From positions 100,775,628 through 100,839,627 of the forward strand of contig CM044309.1 of the NCBI GenBank assembly GCA_024291935.2: DNA of 64,000 bases. The letters are read 5' to 3'. Every line of letters begins with the position of its first letter. The first letter of the stretch is position 1. This DNA is from Okapia johnstoni. Taxonomy: Eukaryota > Chordata > Mammalia > Artiodactyla > Giraffidae. Positions 44,704 to 55,129 of this stretch are shown here, piece by piece. The notes under the pieces were generated by a model that worked only from the letters and a program-made list of their open reading frames with translations, was not told the origin of the DNA and did not search any database. The translations under genes were made by a program, and so were the position numbers.

Positions 44704-44945
44704 TCAGGACTGTGCAACAACGCTCTGGACGTCTTCTTTGGCAGTAAGTAGCAAGGGTCTGGATGACGGGGCTGTGGTCACTTCAGGAGGGCCAGGTATA
44801 GAGCTCGGGAATACTTCATATCCCTCTCCTGCTCCATACAGAAGATCAGGTCCCTGAGGCAGATTCTCGTGATTCTTGGACGAACCAGCTGCTTGCTGGC
44901 TGTCAGACTGGACGTCCCAGAAGCAAACAGGTTGTCTTTTAAACC
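44704..44945 (-). CDS. Candidate terminal coding exon of an unidentified host gene (partial)
   Basis: On the minus strand a strong acceptor ('tttattttgtttag') is followed by 2 nt completing a split codon and 79 open codons to TGA at 44704-44706. The exon therefore needs a phase-1 upstream exon. The predicted tail begins FKRQPVCFWDVQSD, contains an acidic/Pro-rich middle (ENLPQGPDLLYGAGEGYEV) and ends KEDVQSVVAQS. Composition looks protein-like and no repeat overlaps it. It lacks its own start codon, as expected for a last exon; the ATG-like start further upstream lies in the intron. I do not recognise the family. Function is unknown, though a cytoplasmic tail or disordered C-terminus is plausible from composition. 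Confidence 0.5.
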
Positions 44946-45044
44946 CTAAACAAAATAAAGGGAGAAGCAAGTATAAAGTAAGCCATCTTTGAAAAAGAAT
45001 CTGTCAGTTCAGCAAGAGCCTGTCCTCCTCTGGCTCCTGAGTTA

Positions 45045-45238
45045 GGTGCTGGAGGTCACATCACGATGGAGCTCGACCCGGTCCTCCAGCAGTGCAGGCT
45101 GTTGGGGAAGGCCCGTGGCTGGCACGCCTGGTTCATGCCCTCACTCTCTTTCTTACCTGGACCACAGCCACAGCCTCTTAACTGACTTTTCCGGTGCACT
45201 CCGTTCTTTGCCACACACAGCAGTGCTGACTGTTCTCT
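45045..45238 (+). repeat. L2 fragment
   Basis: 'cttacctggaccacagccac' and 'agcctcttaactgac' with 'ccacacacagcagtgctgac' follow the central L2 3' region in sense. This explains an otherwise tempting minus-strand donor at 45152. Confidence 0.5.
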
Positions 45239-45239
45239 T

Positions 45240-45394
45240 TCAAGGTCTTACAAAAACTTTTGAGAGTGCTGGCTGTGGTCATAATTTGACTGTGGCGATG
45301 ATGTCACTGGTGTGTATTTGTGGAAGAGACTTTCAGATTACCTACTTTAAATGTGTGCCATCTTTTGTATGTCAATTATAAAAGTAAAAGCTTC
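45240..45394 (+). repeat. L1M 3' end
   Basis: 'gatgatgtcactggtgtgta', 'tactttaaatgtgtgccatc' and 'atgtcaattataaaagtaaa' resemble an old L1 terminus. Confidence 0.45.
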
Positions 45395-45499
45395 ACGTGA
45401 TTCAGATCCCACCACTCCATGGTTTACAAACCTTCAAGGTCCCTCTCTATCTGAAGTAGGTATCTGAGCACGTGGTATATATACTCTGAGAGCTACACT

Positions 45500-45662
45500 T
45501 CTGCACACGATCTCATCTTCCCTACAATGCTGCGGCAAGCTACATGGGCACTGTCCCCACTAAGTAAAAGGAACCTGAGCTTGGATAGGTTGAAACAACC
45601 TGTTTAAGGTCAGACAGCAGCACTGAGTAAAGACTCAGTTTTTAACTTGATCTAAAGTGAAT
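45500..45662 (+). repeat. MIR fragment
   Basis: 'tctcatcttccctacaatg', 'ggaacctgagcttggatagg' and 'gtttaaggtcagacagcagc' in MIR order. Confidence 0.55.
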
Positions 45663-45682
45663 GCTCTTGGTCTGTTCTGTGT

Positions 45683-45895
45683 TGTGTTGCTGCTTGGTCA
45701 CTTAGTCTTGACCAATTCTGTGACCTCATGGACTGTAGTCTCCCAGGCTCTTCTGTTCATAGGATTTCCCAGGCAAGAATATTGGAGTGGGTTGCCAATT
45801 CCTTCTCCAGGGGATCTTCCTAGACCAGTGATTGAACCTGCATCTCCTGCCTTGGCAGGTAGATTCTTTACCATTGTGTCACCTGGGATACCATA
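45683..45895 (-). mobile_element. Bov-tA SINE, diverged
   Basis: Antisense: 'gttgctgcttggtcactta' to 'ccattgtgtcacctgggat'. More substitutions than most copies here ('cccaggctcttctgttcata'). Confidence 0.88.
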
Positions 45896-45899
45896 TCAG

Positions 45900-46200
45900 G
45901 TACAAACTCATTACCTGCTTCCCTTTAGCCTTACTTTTCACTGCCAAGTTCAGCAAAAGGCCATTCCAGGCCAATCTACTTATCCTTTAAGACTCATTTC
46001 AAATGGGTCTACTTGCCTTCTCCTTTCCTGCAAGAATTCTCACTGTGGCAACTGCTTTACACTGTAATTTGTACATGCCATACCCACTAGATTGTAAGCT
46101 TTCTGAGGACAGGGGCTATCATTTCTATGTCATCTAGGGCTTAGCCAAGTACACGGGACAACACAGATTATCAGCAATACTTTCTCAATTGAATGTACAG
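45900..46200 (+). repeat. L2 3' end
   Basis: 'tttaagactcatttcaaatg', 'ccttctcctttcctgcaaga', 'cactagattgtaagctttct' and 'gaggacaggggctatcattt' are L2 3' sequence in sense, adjoining the SINE. Confidence 0.65.
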
Positions 46201-47053
46201 ATTTAAAACAGAACAATCCAGTTTGAGTTCTAAATGTCATTCAAAATAGAATGAAATCCAGTACTTCTGTATTAAGATATTAAATTCTCTTATCAGTATG
46301 TCTATACATCACTATTTTAAAAAAGACTGGAAGAAGAAATAAAAATACAGAATATTCAGACATAGAATAATTTGGCAGAAATGAATCCTTTATTCTCTCA
46401 TTCTTTTATTTATTTATTTTTACTATACTTTGTTTCAAAACCATTTCAATTGGAATGGCAACCCTCCTTTACCTACTCAAAAGACTTTCTTCTAAAGGAA
46501 AGCTATCTACCTAACATGGGAAGGGAATCTGATGGTTCCATTACTATATTTTTATAACCATCAAATTTTAATTACTCCCTCTTTCTTTTGTTTTTTTTTT
46601 GCTTTGTTTTATTTTGATGGAAGGTAAGGAAATTCCCTTGAAGGTCTCCAAAACACTATGGTCAAAGCAAGTCAACTTAATTCCATACACGTTCACAGAA
46701 TGCAAACATTTTAGTTCACAAATAAACTTTCCTTCAAAGATACTATTCTCTTTTGAAGGCATGATATCACAATCACATTTCTATACTCATTAGGTTAAAC
46801 TTATTGAAAAGCGTCCATGAAACAAGTTTTGGAAAGTCCTGATTTTAAAAAAAGAACAAAAAGACTACTCTCGGCTACACAATTGCCTGGTTACTTCTCC
46901 TGGAGACCCTCTATGGTGTAGAGCCTGTCTCTCATCACCTTTGCAGGTGTCTTGGTACACAGTTATACAAATACGAGTGCCAGCCTCTGTAGCTCTGCCT
47001 AAGCATGACAGTCAAGCACCAGCACATCACTCTTCCCTGCTTTTAGAGCACTG
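46201..47053. other. Unassigned AT-rich DNA
   Basis: Contains a short TTTA repeat (about 46405-46421) and a T-run near 46588. No assigned family. Confidence 0.4.
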
Positions 47054-47164
47054 CTACTTAGAGGCCGTGTAACAAACATGAAATCTTAACTCTTGTAAAT
47101 TATCACCGTCAAAATATTCTTGTAAGATTTTTACAGAATGGCCCAGCAACTCATCTTTGAAATG
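47054..47164 (-). other. Acceptor-flanked open segment (candidate alternative last exon)
   Basis: A long pyrimidine-rich acceptor ('ttcctaatgtgtccttttat' then ccag) precedes 36 codons in phase 0 beginning HFKDELLGHSVKILQEYF and ending CYTASK, then a TAG. A possible internal donor (GACG|gtgata) would make a 58-nt internal exon instead. I do not recognise the peptide. Support is limited to one splice signal and an open frame. Confidence 0.2.
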
Positions 47165-47399
47165 CTGGATAAAAGGACACATTAGGAAGAAAGTTAATAA
47201 AACACATGAGTGAGTGGCAATTTTGTTGTATATAGGAGTTATCTGTTTAAAACTACCGCACATTTAACTAGAGGCATTTTTCATAGCCAAAGATTAGATA
47301 TACTGAAGCTGAATCTATATGTTTACAAATGTTTCCTACCAAGAATTTACCAAAAATCACCCATGCAGTGTTTGACATGAAATTTAAATTAAATGGTTA

Positions 47400-47925
47400 G
47401 ATGGATACACTAGGTCTTGGCAATTTCATTTCTATGTAAATATCCAGAAATATGTCATGTCTTTTGATAAAAAGACATGTATGAGAATGTCTGCAGTACC
47501 ATTCATAATGGCCCCTAAACTAGAAACAATCCAAATGCCCATGAAGAACAGAATAAACTGTGGACTATGCTCACAAATGGAATACTACACAGCAGGAATA
47601 AACAGATTAACATGGACAAGTCACAAAAATGTTCAATGAAAGGATCTAGGTGCAAAGGAATACACATGGTTTGATCCCATTTCTAGATTTAAAAACAGGC
47701 AAAGCTGTAGAAGTCAGGATAACGATTCTATTTAAGGGAGAAGAATGGTAACCAGAAAGGGGACAGGAGAGGTTTGCTGGGATTCTGGTGATGTTCTCGT
47801 TCTTGACCTGAGGACTGTCTGCATGGGTATGTTCATGCTGTGAAAATTCAGTGAGCTAACTCATGATCTGTGTACTTTTCTGCATTGATGTTATAATTCA
47901 ATAAAAGAATTTAAACTGCTACCCA
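47400..47925 (+). repeat. L1M ORF2 end and 3' UTR
   Basis: 'ccattcataatggcccctaa', 'aacaatccaaatgcccatga', 'aatggaatactacacagc', 'atggtaaccagaaaggggac', 'tgtgtacttttctgcattga' and 'ttataattcaataaaag' occur in L1M order, sense. Confidence 0.75.
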
Positions 47926-48779
47926 AAGTCGTGTACGTAGGAAATAAAAAGGGAAGTGAAGAGGAAAAAGAGCACAGAAAATAAGGCAAAATTATTAAAT
48001 AGAAAAAAAAAAATGAAGGAAAACTAATCATCTGGGTAAGGAACAAAGGGGTCGCAGTCCATGTTGGTCACGTGAGCAGCCTGAAGGATCCCCGGGAAAG
48101 AGCCACATTGCAGCTGCCAGCACAGGGTTGAAAAGGAGGTCATTCCAACAGGATGCCGCAGAAGGCCTGAGGCAATGTTATAAATGAAACAAACCCCAAG
48201 GGACACGCAGTAACCCAACAGAAATGTCTTTTATAATTCACAACTCTACAAAGGTGACAGCGTTCTCGTCTCCCAAACCAGTGGCTGGCTTGGAAAGTCA
48301 GTCTTTCTTGAACTTAGATACAAATATATAGCAATTTTATTCCTAGGCTGATGATGTGGGAAAATCCGCCGTCTGACTTGTTAGCTTCCCACTGACCTGG
48401 CCAGAATAGTCAGCTACCTCTTAATTATCCACAAAGGAGGGTGGAACCCAGAGCTGTAAAAACTCAAAATCTGCCCTCACCATCAGTTTTCATGTTCTTC
48501 TTTCTCACCAAGTCTTTTTGCCCAAAGTTGTCTAACTGATTTCTGGTTATGCTATTCAGTCAATGCCAAAGAACACAAATGTAGTTAGGAGACGAGAAGC
48601 TGTAAGAAGAAGAAAAAAATAACCTCTTGGGACAATGTACTATTTGTTTCTGAAATAGAAGGTTTTCCCAATTGACTTTCTACATAAAGATACTCCTTAA
48701 TTTGTATTCTTCATTTAGATGAAAAGAGGGTAAAATAGAAGGTGAAATCCAATAAAGATGAAAGAAATAATTCACTTAC
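47926..48779. other. Unassigned DNA
   Basis: A 64-codon minus frame at 48024-48218 ends ...CDPFVPYPDD and has a hydrophobic start with an AG nearby, but the polypyrimidine tract is poor. I do not call it an exon. Confidence 0.35.
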
Positions 48780-48817
48780 TAAGTGTACAACAGATGTTTT
48801 CAGAAGCATAACGAAAC
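48780..48817 (-). other. Splice-flanked 38-nt microexon candidate
   Basis: Minus strand: acceptor 'tgcttatatttag', 38 nt, donor ACTTA|gtaagt. In one frame it reads FRYASENICCTL and ends with one spare nucleotide, which would pair with the two leading bases of the 44704-44945 segment to make Arg and continue FKRQPVC. The phase match is what makes it interesting, but one in three random segments would match. Confidence 0.2.
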
Positions 48818-49130
48818 CTAAATATAAGCATTCTCTAAAACTGCCAGGTCAATTAAGTTAGCCTTCATTAAGTTGTTCAATTATATCAGTAAACAAAGTT
48901 TCATATTTTTAGAGGAACTTTTTTAATCTAATAAGGAACACTTGAACACTGTCAGTTATTAATAAGTAATTAAAAATAACCAATTATCCATATTTCTCAA
49001 TACAGAAGGTAGGTGCTGTGAGGTAAAATTTTTAAAAGCATCTCTACCTATGTTTTCTTAAATTATGTTACTGCTATACTAGTGGATTCATGCTAGCCCA
49101 TGTACTAATTCAATTCAAAAGTTATCTGGA

Positions 49131-49421
49131 GGACTTCCCGGGTGGTCTAGTGGTTAAGAATCCATCTGCCAATGCAGGGGACATGGTTTTGATCCCGGGT
49201 CTAGGAAGATTCCACATGCTGTGGAGCAACTAAGTCTATGTGCCACAGTTACTGAGCCTGTGCATCCCTAGGGTCCATGCTCTGCAACAAGAGAAGCCAC
49301 TGCAGTGAGAAGCCCAGGCCCTGCAACTGCAGAGTAGCGCCTGCTCACCACTAGAGAAAGCCTACATGCAGCAATGAAGACCCAGCACAGTCAAAAATAA
49401 ATTAGTTTAATAAATAAATTA
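49131..49421 (+). mobile_element. CHR-2-type SINE, long form
   Basis: Sense full-length: 'aggacttcccgggtggtct', 'gtggagcaactaagtctatg', 'caacaagagaagccactgca', 'ccactagagaaagcctacat', tail 'aataaattagtttaataaat'. An 8-bp aaaagtta at 49117-49124 and 49422-49429 is a probable TSD. Confidence 0.9.
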
Positions 49422-49459
49422 AAAAGTTAAAATACACAGGGGGATTGAATGGTGGTGCA

Positions 49460-49627
49460 TATAGGTTGTCTCATCCATAGTAACCTCAGAAAAATTACTT
49501 AACTTCTCTGTGCTTTAGTTTCCTAATCTGCAAAAGAGGAATAGTAACTGAGATTATAAAACTGGCCTAAGGATTAAATAGGAACAATGCCTGGCATACA
49601 GTATATTCTCTATAAATGTCATTTGTC
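49460..49627 (+). repeat. MIR SINE
   Basis: 'gaaaaattacttaacttctc', 'gtgctttagtttcctaatct', 'gcaaaagaggaatagtaact' and 'taaataggaacaatgcctgg' are a good MIR core and 3' end. Confidence 0.75.
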
Positions 49628-50648
49628 AGTTGGGAGGCATCGAAGGTTTGTAAATCGGAAACAGTATAACCCTAGTTCCAAGATCTTTCTTGTACCCCCT
49701 AGTTAAATCTAATTAAACGTTCCTGCCTAAGTCCTATTCTTGTAAGAAAGTCCTGGTTAGTTTAAAGAAATATTGATAATTTGTCCTGCCACCCCAACTG
49801 TGTCTCTCTTTGTGAAAATTTTAAATTTAAGTCAAGCTTTGAAAGCTTAAAGCTACAAAGGAAACTAATGCGTATTACAGACATACAGCAAGTGGATGAA
49901 GGATGTGTCCTGGGACAGGAAGGCTTTCACGAGCTCCTCAAATCAAACAGTGGAGGAGCGGCAGTGCCGCCTTAGAGAGCCAACCAGGCTTATCAGCACT
50001 ATCTCCACAAGCCAACGTCCATTCCTTCCATTCTAGTCTCTGAATCGTTAAGACCAAGAAAAACACAAACATGTCCTTGAATCTTAACAGTTAACCAGGA
50101 ACAAAAGTTGGACATTTTTACCTCTAGAAGGCAAAGAGCCATTACATTTCTGACCCTCTTGATCTTATTCTAACCCCATGTCACCATGGCAGCTCTTAAG
50201 GGATGACTCTAGTCTTAAACTTTAAGGAAAAATAAGAATCAGACACAGGGAACAGTGAGTGGATAGCAGATCTGGCTCCAGAACAAAAACCAAACATCTT
50301 CTAAGTCTTGGAAGCAAGGATAGATAAAAGTGTCCTGGATGCCTGGCTTTCGTGTAACAAGAACACCCAAAGTCTATACTAGAAGGCCTGAGCTTCCAGG
50401 CCTGAAGGGCAACACAGAGCAGAAATTATGGATACTGAGCCGCGTTGCTGCCTGCCCTCTGCTGGTCAACAAGCAGAACTCTTGAAGTAATAGATCCTTC
50501 ACCTCTATCACCTTTATTTCAGAACACAGACAGCCCTGCACGTTAACTTCCACCCTAGAATTTTGCCACCTCTAAGTTTCTGTGTTTCAGCAGTCTTTTA
50601 CAGAAGTAATATGTCTAAATGGACTGATGTGACATGTAATCCTGGGTT
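49628..50648. other. Unassigned DNA
   Basis: No repeat recognised. A minus-strand 48-nt open segment near 50120-50167 has a fair donor but lacks an acceptor pyrimidine tract and is not called. Confidence 0.35.
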
Positions 50649-50663
50649 CTGAATTCTAATTCT

Positions 50664-50692
50664 GGGCTTCTATTGTGGCTCAGCTGGTAAAG
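50664..50692 (+). mobile_element. 29-bp SINE head between perfect 15-bp direct repeats
   Basis: The insert starts 'gggcttctattgtggctcag' and ends 'ctggtaaag', matching only the first ~29 nt of the Bov-tA tRNA-like head. The 15-mer CTGAATTCTAATTCT lies immediately on both sides (50649-50663 and 50693-50707). Retroposed SINEs normally lose their 5' end; here the 5' end is kept and everything 3' is lost, without an A-tail. Confidence 0.8.
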
Positions 50693-50849
50693 CTGAATTC
50701 TAATTCTAGTTGTGCAATTATGAGAGCTATAAAGAAAATACTGGTTGTCCTGTGCTAATGACCACTCTCATCTTTATCTCCAAAAGAACACCTTAAATTC
50801 TAGACCTCATTGTTCAACTTCCTAATAAAGAATGCGGCACATCATTTTT

Positions 50850-51028
50850 GTTGTTGTTTAGTCACTCAGTTCTGTCAGACTCTTGCAAGTAGCCTGCCAG
50901 GCTCCTCTGTCCATGAGATTTCCCAGGCAAGAATACTGGAGTATGTTGCCATTTCCTTCTCTAGGGGATCTTCCCAACCCAAGGATCAAACCTGTGTTTC
51001 CTGCATTGGCAGGTGGATTCTTTACCAG
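50850..51028 (-). mobile_element. Bov-tA SINE
   Basis: Antisense: 'gttgtttagtcactcagttc' to 'ggcaggtggattctttacca'. The family's outermost ~15 bp of head are missing, and the 'accccatggactg' block near 50885 is deleted. Confidence 0.88.
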
Positions 51029-51109
51029 AGGCTGGGGAAGACAGCTCTAAGTCATTACTTCTCCTGTTTTCCCCTTCTCTTTCTCATTTAAAGGAATGGT
51101 AAAACCATT

Positions 51110-51860
51110 CACCTCCAATGCCTAAGCCAGAAAACTGGGTGTCACCCTCAAACCTACCTTTTATATCCCAACTATCATTTCTTATTAGTTCTACCTCCTT
51201 AATAGTTTCCAAATAATCCACATCTTTCTACATTTTCACTTCCATGCCTGAGATTACTTCATCAGCCTTCTAAGAAATCTTCCTATTTTCAGTATTAACA
51301 GTGTTCACACTGCAGTGAGAATGATCTTTCTCAAATAAGTAATCTGGTAATACCATTTTCCTATTTAAAATGCTCCAGTGGCTAAAAACCTTCTCCAGGA
51401 CCAAGTCCAAGTATCTAACCATGACACAGTCAACCATGAGCATGCCAAAGCTTCTCTCCACATTTTCATCTCTCATTCCCTTCTTACTACTCAAACTATT
51501 GATCATGCCATAGAATGTGTTTTCCAGTTTGTTCGAGAGAGTTACTTCTCTCCTCCTGGGATTCCTTCTCCAATTTCTGTCCTACCCTTGTATCACAGCA
51601 CCTGACTAAGTTCTTCAAGACTCAACTCAGGTAACGTGTTTTTCCAGTGTTACAAACACACTTAGCCCTGGCTGAGATGAGGGGCATCTCCCGTGGACTT
51701 CAGTGCTCTCTACTTTACCATCACACATGTTCAGTGCAATGCAACTACCTCTCTAATAACTTGCCCACTCACTGGAAAGGAAGGATTCTGGACTTGTGAA
51801 TATTTTATATATATGGCACTTAGCTGCTATCCAATCAACATGTACACTTCTGCACAAAGT
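51110..51860 (+). repeat. L2 LINE 3' region, long copy
   Basis: Ordered L2 matches over ~700 bp: 'ttcacactgcagtgagaatg', 'atgctccagtggctaaaaac', 'ctactcaaactattgatcat', 'gttcttcaagactcaactca', 'ttgcccactcactggaaagg'. The longest L2 block in the window, non-coding. Confidence 0.65.
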
Positions 51861-52858
51861 ATGACTCAATAATATCAGTTATGTGAATGACCAACAGTGA
51901 AAATGAGCCATACTACAGGCTTTTAAATCAAGATCCTGTTGCTATTTTTAGCTTTAAGCCAAATAAATCTGGGAGAAGAGCTGAAAGGTAGTCTTTTGAT
52001 GACTTGTTCTTCTACATTATCCATCCCCACCAAGCTGCCACCAGACGGGATTTATTCAAAAGGCTATCTATCACTTTCTCCAAACAGTCAGCAAGTCTTC
52101 AACCCACCAAATAATACAACACCCAAGAACAGCAAGTAACCAAATAAATGTCAGTTCTGAAAAGCCGTCCCTTACTGCAAGCTGAGAAGCCTGTGTCAGT
52201 AGGATTTTCCTCTTCATACTCTGGTTATTTTCTTTAACTTTTAATTAAGACACATACAAAGTCCTCCAAAAACTCAAGTAAACTATTTCCAGAAACAAGT
52301 TTTATCTATTATTCTATGAGAATTTCTTTAAAAGATTGCCAGTAAAAGATTTTTCTTTCAGAGCCAGCTTTAATTTTATCCTTTCAGGACTGTAAATGTT
52401 AAAAAAAAAAAAAAAGCTACAGTATCTGTAAGGACTGCTGTGCCTCACAAGCAAAGGTAGGTTTACCAGTATATTTAAATGTATTAATAGTAGCTTTGTT
52501 TAATTGAAACTCTGGTAATTCTAGAGTTGACGAATTGCATATAGACTGACAGAAAATGATACTAGAAACAAATATGAATTTATAGGGAAAATGAAAGAGC
52601 ACTAGAAATGATAAATGTTGAAAAGCTGTTTTTATCTTCATAAATTCTTTAAGAGATATATGACCAAGTAATAAGAATGTACTGTGGAGGTTAAAACATG
52701 CAGAAGCAAAACAGGTGAAGACAAAGAACACAAAGGATGGGAGGGATTTCTATAATGGAATTCTAGAGCTAAAAGGTTTTTACATGGTATGTGAAGTGGC
52801 ATTAATTCAAGATTGAGTATAAGCAGTTAACAATACACACTGTACCTTTAGACAGATC
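51861..52858. other. Unassigned AT-rich DNA
   Basis: A pure A-run at about 52400-52414 is the only notable feature. A 104-codon minus frame (52417-52731) lacks splice or family support. Confidence 0.4.
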
Positions 52859-53470
52859 TGTATAGCAACCATTAAAAAAATAAATAAAAGAGGTATAGTT
52901 AAAAAGTTACAAGAGGGTATAAAATGGTATACTAAAACACTACTTGATTAACTCAAAAGATGAAAAGAAAGGAGAAACAATAACAACAAAAACAAGGACA
53001 AACAAATTAGCAATATGGTAGACTCAAATCCAATCACAGTAGTATTTGCATTAAATGTAAATGAACTCAACTGTCCAAATAAATTTTCATACTGGATACA
53101 AATCCAAAACTCAATTACATGCTACTCTAGGCGGCCCTAAAGAACCCTGTTGCCAATGCGGGAGACGAAGAGATGCAGGTTTGATCCCTGGGTTGGGAAG
53201 ATCCCCTGGAGGAGGGCACAGCAACCCACTCTAGCATTCTTGCCTGGAGAACCCCATGGAAAGAGGACATGACTGAAAGGTCCGTAGGGAGGCAAAGAGT
53301 CCACGACTGAAGTGACTTAGCCCTAGCCACAAGAAACCAGCTTTAAATAAAGACACAGATAGGTTGGAAGTAAAAGAACAGAGAAACGATAAATCATGCA
53401 AATACTAAGCATAAGAAGTGCTGGTGTGGTATGTGAATTTATCTCAATGAAAAATACAAACAACTGGCAC
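52859..53470 (+). repeat. L1M coding-region relic split by a Bov-tA
   Basis: 'ataaaatggtatactaaaac', 'caatatggtagactcaaatc', 'gcattaaatgtaaatgaact' left of the SINE, and 'aaataaagacacagatagg', 'ttggaagtaaaagaacagag', 'catgcaaatactaagcataa' to the right, are consecutive parts of an old L1 ORF2, sense. Confidence 0.65.
53132..53325 (+). mobile_element. Bov-tA SINE
   Basis: Sense, lacking the first ~20 bp of the head (starts 'ggcggccctaaagaaccctg'), then 'gggttgggaagatcccctgg' and Bov-A to 'gactgaagtgacttagcc'. A local rearrangement near 53265-53285 disrupts the Bov-A end. Confidence 0.88.
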
Positions 53471-54499
53471 AGTCTGATAAGTCAAACAAACAAGTTGTAG
53501 TAAGCATTTCAATAACAACTTATATTTACTGTTTTCAAAACTGTCTACAATTCTTAGTAAAAATTGCATAAATAGGAATTCAACAACATACTCTAACTAG
53601 GTACTGCTGCAATACTTAAGGCAGATACACTGTTTTCCATTAAAACCTGGGTTTTAACTGACGACATTAATTGAAAATCTGAGCTTTTTATTTAGGAATA
53701 TTTCACAGAGAAATTTAGTGTTATTTCAACTAAGTAAATACTTGTATTGCTTTTTTCTCTTTTCTTTATTCTTGTGTTTTTATGTCATTTTCTCTCCTTT
53801 ACTATCATTTTAAGGGGATGTGGGAAGGATGAAAGATAAACCCATAATGTGCAATTCAACTTATTTCACAGGCAGTCCCCGAAGATGGCTGACAAAGAGT
53901 CAGCTTTTGAATCTCTGGAAAATTTTAAAGATCCAACTAAAATTCAGATTTATGTTTAAGTCATTTATGAAAAAGAGGCAGATTTGTTAATGAAAGTGTG
54001 AACAAGATTAAATGTGAAAAAATACACCTCAAAACATAAAAAGCTGCTTCTTTATCTAAAATGATACATGCTCTCAATTCTAATGTATCTACATGATATT
54101 TATAGAAACAAATCTGTTGAAATATGTTTGTCCCTTAGTAGATTTTAAACTGTTGTGTTCCCCGAACCATTTCATGCTTAACATTTCAATTATAATCTAC
54201 TTATACCCTCAAATCATGAAAACTAGTAAATATGGTAAACAAAATAACATCTATGTGAGACTGATCATTAAAATACCCTTAAGAAATCAACTCGGTTCTC
54301 TGTTTCAAAATACACCCATTTCTAAGGTATGAAAAAATTGTCCATAAATAATTTTTAATGCTTAACTAAAATTTTAAAAACCCAAGTATTCTCCTTATAG
54401 GCTATCTTACAGGTTTGTTCACACTCCTGTACCGTGTTCCATACATAAATAGAACCTCGGCTTTTGAAGAGGGCAGAAAGAAGTGGTATAGATACAATA
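53471..54499. other. Unassigned AT-rich DNA
   Basis: No repeat or exon recognised. Confidence 0.4.
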
Positions 54500-54880
54500 A
54501 ATGAAAAGTTGTAGAAACTGGAACATTTTGAAATGTCTGATCACATCTGTTACTAACAAAGGAATGGGAAAATAGGCATTCACGCAGCAGTGGAAACTGG
54601 CATAAACTTCTTGGAAAGTATCACGGAAATATCTATTAACGTTTAAGATGTGAATATCCTTTGACCCAGAAGTCCCACTTCTAGAAATCAAGTCTGCAAA
54701 ATAAATGGGTACATGATGACAGAGAATGCTAACTATTTATAATAAACAAATGAAAATATTTTAAATGTCTATCAGTGGATTACAGAATTATGGCAAAAAA
54801 GTATGTAACCAGCACAGGAAAATGTCCAATATACACTGTTTCACAAGTTGTAAAATAGTACTTTTAGGATGATCCCGTTA
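54500..54880 (+). repeat. L1M 3' region
   Basis: 'atcctttgacccagaagtcc', 'cacttctagaaatcaagtct', 'ttaaatgtctatcagtggat' and 'gtatgtaaccagcacaggaa' follow an old L1 ORF2 end/3' UTR in sense. Confidence 0.65.
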
Positions 54881-55078
54881 TAGTGGTTAAGAGTGCAGAC
54901 AAACATCAAATTCTTTGATATGTATCTGGGGTTCTCCATTTACTAACTGTGGAACTCTGGAAAAGTCACCTTCCTTATACCTGAATTTTTTCATTTAGAG
55001 AAAATAATAGTAGAGGAGTTAACGAAAACTAATAAAGATAATATATTCTAAGTGCTTGATAAAGGTAAACTATAGTTA
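54881..55078 (+). repeat. MIR SINE
   Basis: 'atagtggttaagagtgcaga', 'ctggggttctccatttacta', 'gtggaactctggaaaagtca' and 'gtgcttgataaaggtaaac': nearly full-length MIR. Confidence 0.75.
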
Positions 55079-55095
55079 TTAATATGCAATTTTGT

Positions 55096-55127
55096 GTATA
55101 CACACACACACACACATATATATATTT
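55096..55127 (+). repeat. (CA)n(TA)n microsatellite
   Basis: A CA run of about 9-10 units passing into about 4-5 TA units. Confidence 0.9.
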
Positions 55128-55129
55128 GA

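Noticed and set aside
45152..45165. Strong minus-strand splice donor (GGTCCAG|gtaagaaag)
   Set aside because: The sequence is explained by an L2 fragment with the same bases at that place, and no acceptor-bounded open frame precedes it.
48024..48218. 64-codon minus frame ending CDPFVPYPDD
   Set aside because: The possible acceptor (attgcctcag) has a poor pyrimidine tract, the frame begins at a non-ATG codon, and there is no other support.
49781..49975. 64-codon plus frame ending SNSGGAAVPP
   Set aside because: No acceptor upstream with a pyrimidine tract, no homology recalled, and opposite-strand frames are equally open.
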